Shown: one piece after another, positions 53,401 to 64,000 of the stretch
Numbering within the stretch: position 1 is the stretch's first letter
Layout: the number at the start of each line of letters is the position of its first letter
Program-made: the position numbers and the translations under genes
Notes under the pieces: generated by a model
What the model was told of the DNA's origin: nothing
Databases searched by the model: none
Seen by the model: the letters and a program-made list of their open reading frames with translations, nothing else
Assembly (NCBI GenBank): GCA_028622995.1
Contig: JAJQJQ010000010.1
Location: forward strand, 1,302,001-1,366,000
DNA: 64,000 nucleotides
Direction of reading: 5' to 3'
From: Panagrolaimus kolymaensis
Lineage: Eukaryota > Nematoda > Chromadorea > Rhabditida > Panagrolaimidae

Positions 53401-55312
53401 AGCTTCTGGCAAAAAAAAATTTGGTTTACTTCAACCTTTTAAAAAATTTCTTTCCTTATTGTTACTATTGTACTTATTTTTTTATTATTACAGCATCTCA
53501 AAAATGCTCCACTTTCAAGTGGCACCTCACAAGGCAATTCTGTCGCAAATTCAAGTCAATTTGGACATTCCCAAGGTAGTTTAAACTCAGCCACTTCATC
53601 AAATGTTTCTTCGGAGGCTGATGAAAATTTAACAACTCATGGTACAGCAATAAATGTTGTTACACCACCACCTCGTCATCATCATAATCATAATAATTTA
53701 AAACCAGTCAAAAATTATAAAGAACAAAATGGTGACGGCGGGTATGAACAAGTTGTGGTTCGTCAACGTAGTGGAAATCATGAAAATATCAATGATGAGA
53801 TCCCAGAATTAATTAGACGTGTAAAATTAACCGATTCACAAGTAAGCGACTTTCAATATTTTTGCTTTTAAAAGTTACAAAATTACGGAAGGTGTTTTTT
53901 TCGTACAGTGACGCGCTTTTTTCTTTTAAAAATATTGTTTTATTTTTAGTGACCTTACCTTTCCGGGTGTGGTCGCCTTTTTTTTCATTTATTCATTGCC
54001 AAAAAAAGATGGAATCATTGAGAACTAAATATTTTGTATCATCACATTTTTAAACTTTTTTGGGTTTTATTTTTATCGAAACAAGACTGTTATCATAGAG
54101 GCCATGAACGAGGGTAACAATTAAATAAAAGCCAATTGCGCAAAACAAAACGCTGATGCAAGGAAGGGAAAAATTCAAAAAAAAGTTGTTGCAAACTTGT
54201 TTCATGTAATTTTTGTTAGATTAGATTTAATGAGGCGCATATTTTAACTTAACCGCTTTTGAAGTTTTCCCACATCATTAATTAACATATATATGTTTTT
54301 ATACTATTTGGATCATTATTTCTTTTTTTAGGTCTTAGAAGAATTAAAAAAGGTTGTCAACAAAGGCAATCCATATGATAAATATACATTGGAGCAAAAA
54401 ATTGGCGTTGGAGCATCTGGAACAGTTTACACTGCAAGATGTTTAAATGGAAGTACCGAAGGTCAATTAGTTGCAGTTAAAAGAATGGCATTTAAAAGTC
54501 AACCTAAGAAAGAAATGCTGCTTACTGAAATTAAAGTTATGCAAATGTATCAACATCCAGTGAGATAACTTTTAGCTCTCAAAAGTTTTTAATATCGAAT
54601 ATTTTTTTAGAATATCGTCAACTATATTGAAAGTTATTTAGTTGAAGAAGATGATTTATGGGTGGTTATGGATTATTTAGAAGGTGGAAATTTGACTGAT
54701 GTTGTTGTTAAAACTGAACTTGATGAAGGACAAATTGCTTCCATTCTTAATGAATGTTTGAAAGCTCTTCATTTCCTCCATAGCCATAGTATTATCCATC
54801 GTGATATTAAATCGGATAATGTCCTTCTCGGCCTTGATGGGGCTGTTAAATTAACCGATTTTGGCTTTTGTGCTCAAATTCAACCTGGTGGAAAAAGGTA
54901 AGCGAGCGAGTTAATAGTTATTTAAGCAATCGTGTTTTATAGAAATACGATGGTTGGTACACCATATTGGATGCCACCAGAAATTGTAAATAAAAATCGT
55001 TACAATAATAAAGTCGATATTTGGTCACTTGGTATAATGGCGTTAGAAATGATTGATGGTGAACCTCCATATCTTCATGAAACCCCTCTCAAAGCTATAT
55101 ATCTTATTGCTCAAAATGGAAAGCCCGAAATTAAGCAACGTTCAAAACTTACTCCAGAATTTCTCGATTTTATTGATCGCTGTTTATGCGTAAATCCTGA
55201 TGAACGAGCAGATACAGTGGAACTTCTTCAACATGAATTTGTTCGGAAATCAAAAGCTTTATCGGCTCTTATACCCTATATTAGGGCTGTAAGAGATCTT
55301 AAAGAACAATAA
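50458..55312 (+). CDS. p21-activated kinase (PAK family, CRIB + STE20 kinase)
   Basis: Ser/Thr kinase activated by Cdc42/Rac, 644 residues in the minimal model. Exons: 50458-50699, 50881-51077, 51136-51398, 53494-53841, 54332-54559, 54611-54897, 54943-55312. The N-terminal CRIB is [17 protein letters not shown] followed by PHAWLEVL and a helical segment ([19 protein letters not shown]). Proline-rich stretches ([20 protein letters not shown]) offer SH3 sites. The kinase has GVGASG (375-380), Lys400, HRDIKSDN (489-496), DFG (509-511) and the PAK activation segment [13 protein letters not shown] with Thr524. C. elegans has three PAKs (pak-1, max-2, pak-2) used in axon guidance and morphogenesis; I cannot say which one this is. 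The 2.1-kb intron 51399-53493 is unusually long and holds two possible extra exons, listed separately. It is convergent with V-ATPase a. Confidence 0.9.
52005..52052 (+). other. Candidate PAK cassette exon (48 nt)
   Basis: Within the long PAK intron, an acceptor (TCTCATTCAG) and a donor (AAG|GTATTT) enclose exactly 16 open codons, [16 protein letters not shown]. Phase is 0 at both ends, matching the flanking exons (51398 ends in phase 0, 53494 starts in phase 0), so it can be included or skipped without changing frame. Confidence 0.45.
53308..53397 (+). other. Candidate alternative first exon of PAK
   Basis: An ATG at 53308 opens 30 codons ([20 protein letters not shown] and on) up to a strong donor GTAAGC in phase 0, matching the acceptor at 53493. 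The upstream extension does not fit the phase of the preceding PAK exon, so it would serve as a start exon from an internal promoter, giving a PAK without the CRIB domain. Confidence 0.4.
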
Positions 55313-56088
55313 TAGTTGAACATTTTTATATTATTTTCTTCTAATCATCCATGACTTAATAGAGTTATTTTACATACAGCAGCAAGCAAGGCTTTTTCAT
55401 TTTATTTTATATTTGTATATTATTTCTAGTCAATGTAAAGCAGCGCTGGCCGTTTTTGCATTGCGTATTTTTAATATTTTAGATGCCGTTAAACGGTTGC
55501 TTACGTGTCTTTAACCATTACCATTTTATTAAAAGTTTGATTTTGCTGCTCATCTCTCTTTTTTTCTGAAATGTTTTTCTTACAAATATTCTTGCCAATT
55601 TTAGTTTCATTTTTTATTTTATACAGTTTGAGTAAATTTGGTGCTAATATCTTCTTCTTTTTTTTTTGCTCATTAATTTTTTTCATTGTATTTGATATGA
55701 TATCCGTCCGTCTATTTTTTTTTAATGGAAATGAATGTAATTTGTGCTCATCGGCCTAAATCATACATTCATATTTTCATGATTTTGAATTTGATATCTA
55801 CGCGTTGTGTTGATTCAGTTACGTTTCTTTCACTTTTCCCTGCATTTCATTTTATTTCATTTTTATTTTTTTGCATTTTTATCTCTATCTCTTTTCATTT
55901 TTGATAACTTATTTTTATATTGTGTTTTTAATAAATAAAAAGTATTTTGTCTCTTAAATTTTATTATACTAAAAACTACAAAAAAAAATTAAAATTATAA
56001 AAAGCTTTTATATAAAATATTATGCAAGTAAATAAGTAAGTAATGTCAGCCGGGGTTAAATTTTTTTAATATTGACGCATTCCATAAT
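55313..56088. other. Convergent 3' intergenic region
   Basis: 776 bp between the PAK stop and the V-ATPase stop. It is T-rich on the PAK side, and AATAAA-type signals on both strands (near 55930) are plausible poly(A) signals. The short ORFs here are noise. Confidence 0.5.
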
Positions 56089-59000
56089 TTAAGCATTATC
56101 AGCTGCACTGGCTTCCGTAAGAATTTGTCCAAATGAAAAAGGTATAAATGGATAACCCATACCCAAAAAGAATTTACTTTGGAATTCAACCCTATAAATT
56201 TTCATAAAAATTATTTTTGGTTTGAAAATAAATTTCTTACCAATGTAATCGCAATGCATGCAAGAAAGCAGATAATCCTTCCATAAGAACGAGAATGGAA
56301 AATGTTAATACTGCAAAGAAGAAGAAAATGACCATTAAAACGATGCCTCCAAGAATGCCATCAAATGGGAAAGCATTGCCAAGAACCATGTGCCATAAAA
56401 CTTCAGAAAGCTCTGCAAAAAAATATTATAAATATTTTTTTACGTTTAGACAAAACTTACGAGCATGAGCCAATGATAAAGCCCATAAACGAAGGTAAGA
56501 AGCTGTGTGGGAAACACAACCCAAAACATATTCAATTGTGTGAATGGATTGATGAACCATGATATCACCAAATGGTTCATCATGGTGTCCACCGTGTCCA
56601 GCACTCGTAATTTTTTCATTTTCTGGATGATCTGGTTTTATTCCATTTCCATTATTAATTACCTCAGTTTCATCAGTGTGCATATTCATTCGAACACTCT
56701 AAAATTTTATTTTTTATTATTAGCTATCTTAATTTTGAAGCTAACCATATTATCTCCAACTGCTCTGCGGTGTTTTCTTTGTTCGCGAAGAATGTAAATT
56801 GGCTTTCCAAAAAGCATAACGGGAATACAAAGGACTGCAATAATAACTAGGATAGCTTCGACTAAGCTTTGTCCTGGATACCATTGACTGAGATAACATT
56901 GATCAATAGTTGTTCCATTCCCATTGACAAAACCTGATTCACGATCTTTAAACATGAACATGTTTATCAAACCAATCTAAAATGTAAACCTAAATATAAC
57001 ATTTAGGATAATTTGCTTTTTACCAAAAGTGATGGAGCACAATTTGAACCAGGATATTGAAAGCCAAAAATAACAGCAGGATTAACCCAGAAGAAAATCC
57101 ATTTTAAAATAATTTGAAGGCAAAGATACATAAAGATGCAACCCAAGAATAAAAGTTGTGGAATGAATACAGTATAAATATCAATTTTAGATTTGAAAAA
57201 GCGGTAATTATTGAGGGAAAGAAAAACACCGAAAGTCATTTGTGAAATACCAATAATGACAGATAATTTCATTTTCATGGAATTGAAAAAATTTAGTCTG
57301 TTTTCTGCTATGTTCCATATAGGATCCATACCAAAAGAATATGGACCTTGATCATGCAAGAAAGCGGGGTTAGGAGGAAAGGTAGGCATGATTTCCTTCC
57401 CAGCAACAGTATTATTTTCCATTTCATGCAACAATGATATACTGTAAAAAGCATATTTTAATTTGACTTTTTAATAAGCTTAACCTACTTATAAGGATTT
57501 CTCCAATGACTTTGGAAAATATTAAACGACTTTGCAAAGCCATCATTGTATAAAAATCCAGCATGGATGGAAAATAAGCCCATCAATAAAATAATGTATC
57601 GACCACCGAAAAACATGCCAAAGATTTCATCCTTAATTTGTCGAGCAATAAGATTTTTTTCTCGAAGACAAAGATACAATCCACTAAGAAACATGAGAAA
57701 ACCATGCCCAAAATCACCGAACATACATGAGAAAATAAATGGGAAAGTAATGATAGTGTAAGGAGCTGGATTAACTTCCAAATAATTTGCTGTACCATAA
57801 GAATCAACGATGCCTTGAAAAACAGCTGTAAATTTGTTGGTTTTGTTGTAAGTTGGCGGTTCTTCATCTGTGGTGAGTACATTGAGAACAGGCTTAACAG
57901 TGCTACCATTCTTTTCAACTCCAATTTCTAAAGCTTTTCGAACATCATCGATATTTCTTAAAGGAATCCAACATTCAGCAACAAAGAATTTTCCAATTCC
58001 ATCAAAGGTAAAATTATTCATGGTAGTGTAAATTGATTTGTGAATGCGAACTTGTTTGATCCAAGCTCGAATATTTGCAGCTGCAGCATTTAAAACTTTG
58101 AAACTGTGTTCATGAGTTTGGGCCATAACTGTACGCATATCAGTGATTTGGGAGCGAACTTGGATGGCAGCTGAATGACGTTCTTTGCTGGTTTTTGGGC
58201 AACTTGGATAAAGCTTAGCTTTAAAACCATCACAAATTTTGCCAATAATAGCTTTGAGGCGTTGACCATTATGAAAAATGATGAAAACGCATTTGCTAAT
58301 TTTATCGCCAGTGCTTGGATCTTCAAGTTCTTCATCGATTGGTGATTGACGCAAAAAAGCGGTGCGATGAGTGGCACGCCATAAAACGCGTTCAAAAGCA
58401 CTGATGCGATCAGTTTGGATTACACCAACAGAGAATCTAAAATTTTATGGAATAAAAATATTTTTTTATGAATGCCTTAAAAACTAACGACATGGGATCT
58501 TTGTCACCTCCACCACCACGAACGCCAGTTTCAGCTTCATTGGCTTGATCAATTTCTTGCAAAGCTTCGTCATCGATTCCCTAAATATCAAATTTTATAA
58601 AGACACAAATGTCAAAGTTTTAATCATACTCCTTGAAAAAATAAATCAGTTTTTTCCAAAACGGCTTCCCATTCCTTGAGATCAAGGAAATTTTTTTTCA
58701 TTTGAATTTCATTTTCATTCATATTTATTACATCTCTCTCCAAATCAACTAAAGTTGTTTCCAATTGATTAATATCATGATGGCTCATAGTTTCATAATT
58801 TTTATCAATGACATTATGAATTGGAATTTTTTCTTTTTTAATTTGATCTTCTAAAAATCGAAGTTTACGCTCCATTTCTGCAAATCTACGAATATCGCGG
58901 ACAAACATCCGTTGAAAAGCATTTACATCCACATTCAACTAAAAATTATTATTATTTTTGGTTTAAAATTTTATCTATTAAAACTTTTAATGATTTTTGT

Positions 59001-59126
59001 TTAACTTACATCTTTAAATTGAACATACGGGCGTTTACCAATTTCTGCAACACAATTAAAAGCTGCATCCTTTTCAACTATCATTTGGCAAAATCGCATC
59101 TCCTCGGAGCGATATAAGGAGCCCAT
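56089..59126 (-). CDS. V-type proton ATPase, subunit a (116 kDa)
   Basis: Membrane V0 subunit forming the proton half-channels, 875 residues, within the family range. Exons in transcript order: 59126-59010, 58938-58630, 58580-58489, 58436-57489, 57441-57024, 56976-56746, 56698-56461, 56412-56241, 56191-56089. The N-terminal cytosolic half is helical (coiled segments around [13 protein letters not shown] and [12 protein letters not shown]). The membrane half begins near [23 protein letters not shown]. The essential arginine is in [20 protein letters not shown] (Arg775, equivalent to yeast Vph1 Arg735), and the usual C-terminal [10 protein letters not shown] region is present. C. elegans has four paralogues (unc-32, vha-5, vha-6, vha-7); which one this is cannot be settled here. 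A TTTAG acceptor at 59132-59133 leaves only 5 nt before the ATG, pointing to spliced-leader trans-splicing. Confidence 0.95.
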
Positions 59127-60875
59127 TTTGGCTAAAGTTTGATGTCAGCTATATTAAGCTGACTTATTTTTCTTCTTTAAAAAACAGAGGCTAAAATAAA
59201 TTTATTATTAAAAAAAATAAAAATTGTCTTCTACTGATGTTGACAGAAAAAATTAATGTCATTATGCACGAGAAAAAAGTAAAACGAAGAGAAAAAAAGT
59301 CTTAAAAAACGTGTGACACTATGTTTATTTACATGATTTGATCCAGCTTTAAAGGAAGCTTCTCATAACAAAACAAAGAAATGGAGGAAAAAAACAAAAA
59401 TATTTGGGTTTCAAAAATGAAGTTCAAACAAAATGGAAAAAAAGCATGCAACAAAAAAGTGAAACACGGAAATAAAAAAAAAGTGAGGTTGAAAACTGAA
59501 AACTATTATTTTGATATCAAAGACTAGTATTCCTAAAATTGATCCATCCATATTCAAAAGTAAAAAAAATAGCCGAATCTTGATGTGAGTATGATAATCC
59601 ATCGACGACACTAACTCTCTAACTTTAAAAAAACCGGTTTTGGCTAGAGAAAAAAAAGAAAATGAGGCAACAACAAATGAGACTCATTGCAGAAAACAAA
59701 AAAAAAAGAGAAGGTTTTAAAATCAAAAAATGAGCAAGCCTTTTAAAAGAAATATTGACTAACAAACAATGTTTTTAATTTGGTTGGCAGAGGAAAAAAA
59801 TCAAGGCTTGAAAAAACAAAAGTTTGCTTGATTTGATTAAAAATAATTATAACAAAAAAACGGAAATAATAAAGTTATTCTTCCGTTTAGTAAAGTGATG
59901 TCAAGTGGCAATTGAGAAATGAAACTAACAAATAAGGAGTATTTAGAAGAGAGGAAAAAACAATAACATTTTTTACATTCATGGTGCGAAAATACAATAT
60001 GTATCAGCTGCAACTATGCCTGGCTTCGAGAAGGGAAATTACGTTTTTTTCTTCCTCTTTTTGAAATGATGGCTGCTTCTTTTTTTTCATTCAGATTTTT
60101 TAACACGCATTTTTTTCACTCCTAAACTTTACGAAAAAAAATCGGCGATCAGTTTCTGATTTTCAGTCTCTCAGGGGGATGCTGTTTCGTCCGAACTGCG
60201 CAACATTCCTATATAGAAAATAGAGCGGGGATGGACGAACAGCAGCCCTATGGGCAATGATTTCGATAATAAAAAAAATGTGAGAGAATGGAGAAAGGGA
60301 AAAACATGTCTAGCGTAACTAAATTGTTACTGAACACCACCACCACCACGATAGCAAATAGCAGTAGCATTGTTTCTGAAAAATGAAATAAATTTTGATC
60401 TCACTCGACCTCTCATTTTCAGTCTCACAAAAAGTGACAAAAAAAAACAAAAGGTCAAATAGAAGCCAGGAAATCAAAAGATTCAAAATCACATAAAGTA
60501 GGCTTTAAAAAAACTTTGAACAGTGATAAAAAATCGTTTACGAAATGAGACAAAATAATCGTGGATTTAAAACATATTTGCGCAAATAATGGTGGATAAA
60601 GGAAGGTAGGTAGTGCGCAACTTGTTACGATTAATGTTATTTTTTTTCTCTCGCTAAAGTGTCTTTAATCGATTAAAAATAAATGTTACCTGTGGCCACG
60701 CTATGTGAGAAGAGATATTCATTTTTAAAACCTTTTATTATTATCAACAAAAATTTGTAATAAATTATTAACAAAAATAAATTAAAATTTGACAATCCTC
60801 GTAATATTTGCAACAATAAAAGAAAAATGAAAGGCACTGGAATTATATTAATTTTTTACAGACAAAAAATATTTA
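59127..60875. other. Intergenic between V-ATPase a and astacin-ShK
   Basis: 1.7 kb separating two genes on the same strand, too long for a typical nematode operon spacer. It is mostly A-rich on the plus strand. The notable feature is the GC-richer hairpin at 60173-60249, listed separately. Confidence 0.5.
60173..60249. ncRNA. Long imperfect hairpin, possible small-RNA precursor
   Basis: Left arm AGGGGGATGCTGTTTCGTCC (60173-60192) pairs with right arm GGACGAACAGCAGCCCT (60233-60249): CGTCC, then GCTGTT across one bulged T, then GC and an outer AGGG/CCCT. Just inside, CTGCGC and GCGGGG can add a weaker stem, leaving an AU-rich loop (CCTATATAGAAAATAG). Overall size (about 77 nt) and arm length fit a pre-miRNA, but I recognise no known mature sequence. 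Strand is unknown because the hairpin forms in either direction. Confidence 0.35.
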
Positions 60876-62684
60876 CTAACAAAGTTGACAACTTTTTGCA
60901 CATTTAGTTTTCATGTAATCTTTGAAAATTGATTGAGTGCACATTCCACTATTGGCCCATCTCTCACACCATGATCGACTATCTTCACATGTTGAATTGC
61001 ATTTATGGCAACTTTTTGGACAATTTTCTGCCATGAATTTTTTACTAAATCTTGATTCACAATGTCCACTTCTGGATAAAAATTCACAATCCCTTCTTCG
61101 ATCTCGACAAGATCCGCCACCTCTTACACTTCCTCCGCCACCTCCACTTATGGATCCACTTCCAACACTTTCAGTTGGTAATACAACTTTTCCATTATCC
61201 CCATCGCTTCCACCATTGTTGTTATTGTCCACTGAATTTCCTTCAGGCATTGAAGTTGTTGTCTTTGTTTTATTTCTCATATCATCGATTTCTTCTTCGG
61301 GCGATAAAGTTGTCGTCACTTAAAAAGCATTTTTATTTTAAAAACAGAGTTTCAATGAGGACAGTGAGATTGCGCAAGACAATAAAAAGATGACGATTAA
61401 ACTCTACCTCTATTGTCTATTGCAGCTAATAAAAAAACCGGTGGTAATCAAAACGGAAAACTGGTTTAAGAAGCCAAAGGTGAACTTACCAAATTGTGGA
61501 CACTTGTATAATTTATTAATTTTATAAATATCTGTTTCACTAAAGCCTGCACGTTGGCCTATTTGGGCTCCTTTTTTCTTCGGTTCAATAGTAGGCTTTC
61601 CATTTTTACTAAATGCAGTTGCAGCATAATGCATTACTGAACCATAATCATAAGCAGTATCGAGATGGTCAATCATATTTAAGGAATATTTATCAAATTG
61701 ATCTAAATAAAATTATTTATTTTAGAGAAAATTTTAAAGCAAAGTAGTTGTTACCTTGAAGCCCAGTTTCAACATTATTCCAATTAATTGAGACGTAATC
61801 ATCTCGATCAGCTCTGCCTAAAATTATGACGCATTATTTTATTTTTTTATAATTATGAGTTTACTTTGTTCATGGAAAAATCCAACAGCGTGCATAAGTT
61901 CATGAATAATAATACCCTTTTGAATGCAACCATCTCCCAATGAAACAGGTTGTTTCCCGCCTAAATTTTAATTTTAATAACAATTGTAAAGACGCTGTTA
62001 GAAACATACCAACTTTACCAACTAGCGAATAACATCCATCATCGGGCACAATATGAATATAATCTAAATCACCAGCAGATTTTGGAACAAAATCAATACA
62101 CGTTAATTTTCTATATTCTTCTATGGCTTCCGCAATTTTCGATCTACTAAAGCTTGAATATTGTGAAGAAATCGTGTAAGGGATTCGGCCTTCTTCCCAC
62201 ATTAAATATGTTTGCCTTACAGCATTTCTCATAATTCCTGCAAGTTTTGTTGGATCTGCTTCACCAACAAAACCTTTAATAGTTCGAGGCGTTAAACCAG
62301 GATTCACTAAAAGTTTTAGGTAAAAAAAATAGCTAAAGACAAAAATGTATCTTACTGATATCTCCTTCAAATCTATTAGAATTATACATAGCTGAATCAT
62401 CTACAGCATTATCATTAACTGCATCTCGACTTATTCTTCCCAATTGAAAATCTTCATCTGTTAAATGCGTTTCATCATCTGGTAGGGATTTATCGTAATA
62501 CTGAAATCAATAAAAGGTCATTCACCTCTATGAGTCACAGAAAATAATATTTAAAACAAAATTTTAACATATATTAAAAAAGGTAAGAAAGATTGTAAAA
62601 AAGATTTACCAAATTATTATCTGCTTTTATTAATAAAATATAATGCATTGAAAATAAAATAACTATTTCCGCTAATAGTTTCAT
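60876..62684 (-). CDS. Astacin metalloprotease with two ShK domains (NAS type)
   Basis: Secreted zinc endopeptidase, 443 residues. Exons in transcript order: 62684-62610, 62500-62356, 62306-62010, 61960-61865, 61817-61755, 61702-61490, 61318-60876. Signal peptide is [19 protein letters not shown]. An acidic propeptide follows, and the catalytic domain starts near the segment [16 protein letters not shown]. Zinc site [12 protein letters not shown] has His192, His196 and His202, and the Met-turn SVMHY has Met249. A Ser/Gly/Asn-rich linker (about 300-365) leads to two six-cysteine ShK (SXC) modules, about 367-403 and 407-443, the last ending in CQLC at the C-terminus. This arrangement is nematode-specific and matches the NAS-13/14/15 type subgroup. 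ShK modules here are extracellular interaction domains, not evidence of a toxin. The first astacin in this window has a different domain set, so the two are not recent tandem duplicates. Confidence 0.92.
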
Positions 62685-64000
62685 GACACCAAACAGCAGC
62701 GCAAGAAGAATGGAAGAAGGGTCAAGAAGAAGATAATTTTATTTCATATGGCTTTTTAAGTATACCCTCTTATCGCCTCGAGAATAGTTCAATATTTTGA
62801 TAGGAAAAAGCTAAGCTATTTTTCATGCATGCATATGCACTCCGCCCATCAAAAGCAAGCAATTGAAAACAAACTGCTAAAGGTGATGATGATGATTGTG
62901 ATCGCAACAACTACAGCCGAGTTGAACTCCTTTTTTTTCTGCTGCTGACGATGATGGAAAGGGATATTAATGCAAAAAGAGGGTTTTTATTTTTTATAAA
63001 AAAGTGACTCATTGCGAATGTGAGCCTCAGCCAAAAGCGTTTTTACGGAATCACCATGGACTTTTTTTTGTCATTGTTTTCTGTTGTTGTTCCGGACATG
63101 TCTGTTGTGTATGTAGTAGAGAGTCCAATGATGAGCTTTAATCTTCTTTTTTCTGTAAAATAAATTTATGCATTAACTAAAAAAATGAGTAAAACTATTC
63201 TCATTTTTGTTTTTTCTTTTATTTGTTCTTTTATTATTTTTGATTTGAATAGAAAAAATTATTTCCAGGTGGACATTCTCCCAATTTTAGAAGAAAAAAA
63301 TATGCAAAATAACCTTTAAAGAAACCGTTTTAAAAAACACTTCTTCTTCCGACTCTTTTTTATTGCGGAAAAAATCTGTTTGCTTTTAAAAATAGCCGAT
63401 GGTCAATAAAAAAACACAATCTCATTTTTTCTTATTCGAAGTTTGTTTGCACAAATGAGCCATCGACCTCAGATGGTGATGAGTTTCAGGACATTCGGTG
63501 TTGCCAAATTTATCCTTATGTTTGTGTTAGCTTTTCTTCCTCTTCTGGGTGCATAATAATCTCCTTAAGAAATACATATACTTATACCAGAAATAAATTG
63601 CTGCTGAAGTATCCTGGATAAAGTATTCAAATGGATCATTTTTGCTTATCACCTTTTTATTGTCAGCCGAATATTTAGTTAAATCTCTAGGTGTTAAAAA
63701 TCTTATCTCATCCAATCAAAACTTAAAGTTCTTTTTTATTATTGTTTTCAAGCTTTATACAATTCATCAAGCAAAAAAAGCAATCACAAGAACAAAGAAA
63801 ATCCATCAATCATCACATAAGATTTTTATAAAGCAGCAATTTTAACCACAAAAAGAGCCATTTTACAGCGACAAAATAATTATTATTAAACGTTGAGCTT
63901 CATCAAATGAAATGTTAACTTTTGCATATCCTATGACGGGCAGCGGCGGCACCAAGATTACATTTCAAAGAAATTTATACTTGAAAAGGTGGTTTCAATT
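62685..64000. other. Upstream flank of the ShK astacin, no gene seen
   Basis: 1.3 kb of AT-rich DNA containing (TGA/GAT)-type trinucleotide runs near 62885-62900. A small GC-rich patch (GGGCAGCGGCGGCACC, near 63937-63952) is cut by the window end, so nothing can be decided about it. The short ORFs at 63527-63845 are overlapping noise on both strands. Confidence 0.45.

Noticed and set aside
56365..57924. Plus-strand and alternate-frame ORFs across the V-ATPase gene
   Set aside because: Antisense or frame-shifted shadows of the subunit a exons.
60937..61393. 128- and 113-codon plus-strand ORFs opposite the ShK exon
   Set aside because: Antisense shadows; the minus strand has the cysteine pattern of two ShK modules and fits the astacin splice phases.
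59127..62684. Operon linking V-ATPase a and the ShK astacin
   Set aside because: They are on the same strand, but the 1.75-kb spacer is far above the usual nematode operon spacing, and the downstream gene has its own ordinary acceptor before the ATG.

Overview
The window is nuclear DNA from a nematode. Support for this comes from the families present: two astacin (NAS-type) metalloproteases, one carrying tandem ShK/SXC domains; a nematode D1-like dopamine receptor; a nematode secreted PLA2 fragment; and an Srx-like 7TM receptor. The DNA is very AT-rich, most introns are about 45-60 nt with GT...TTTAG/TTCAG ends, and several genes have a splice acceptor 5-19 nt upstream of the ATG, as expected for spliced-leader trans-splicing. 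Species cannot be fixed from sequence alone. The compact introns and low GC would fit a clade IV (for example Tylenchina) or related nematode, but that is a guess.

Layout. 0.7-4.1 kb: an astacin-EGF-CUB protease (+) tail-to-tail with a UCP4-type mitochondrial carrier (-). 12-16.5 kb: an octopamine-type amine receptor (+) converging on an orphan Srx-like GPCR (-). 28.4-30.6 kb: a DOP-1-type dopamine receptor (+). 30.8-31.1 kb: a small tail-anchored protein (-). 31.8-33.2 kb: wreckage of two genes, a PLA2 and a beta-1,4-galactosyltransferase, meeting at a truncated GC-rich hAT-like element. 34.5-38.9 kb: calcineurin A (tax-6 type, -) with a 9-nt microexon and a pair of equal-length, apparently mutually exclusive exons. 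50.5-55.3 kb: a p21-activated kinase (+). 56.1-59.1 kb: V-ATPase subunit a (-). 60.9-62.7 kb: an astacin with two ShK domains (-).

Between these lie long AT-rich gaps (4.1-12.0, 16.5-28.4 and 38.9-50.5 kb) with no confident gene. They flank neuronal or broadly used signalling genes and probably hold promoters, long 5' introns and regulatory DNA. Short higher-GC islands inside the 16.5-28.4 kb gap read as possible exons. A complete 236-bp hAT-type MITE with an 8-bp target duplication lies at 48.2 kb, and an imperfect long hairpin that could be a small-RNA precursor lies at 60.2 kb.

Functionally the window mixes aminergic signalling (two amine GPCRs) and calcium/GTPase signalling (calcineurin, PAK) with housekeeping (V-ATPase, mitochondrial carrier) and secreted proteases. 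Nothing suggests an operon: neighbours are mostly convergent or widely spaced. Exon models were built by hand from splice sites and reading phase. In every intact model the summed exons divide exactly by three and end in a stop codon.
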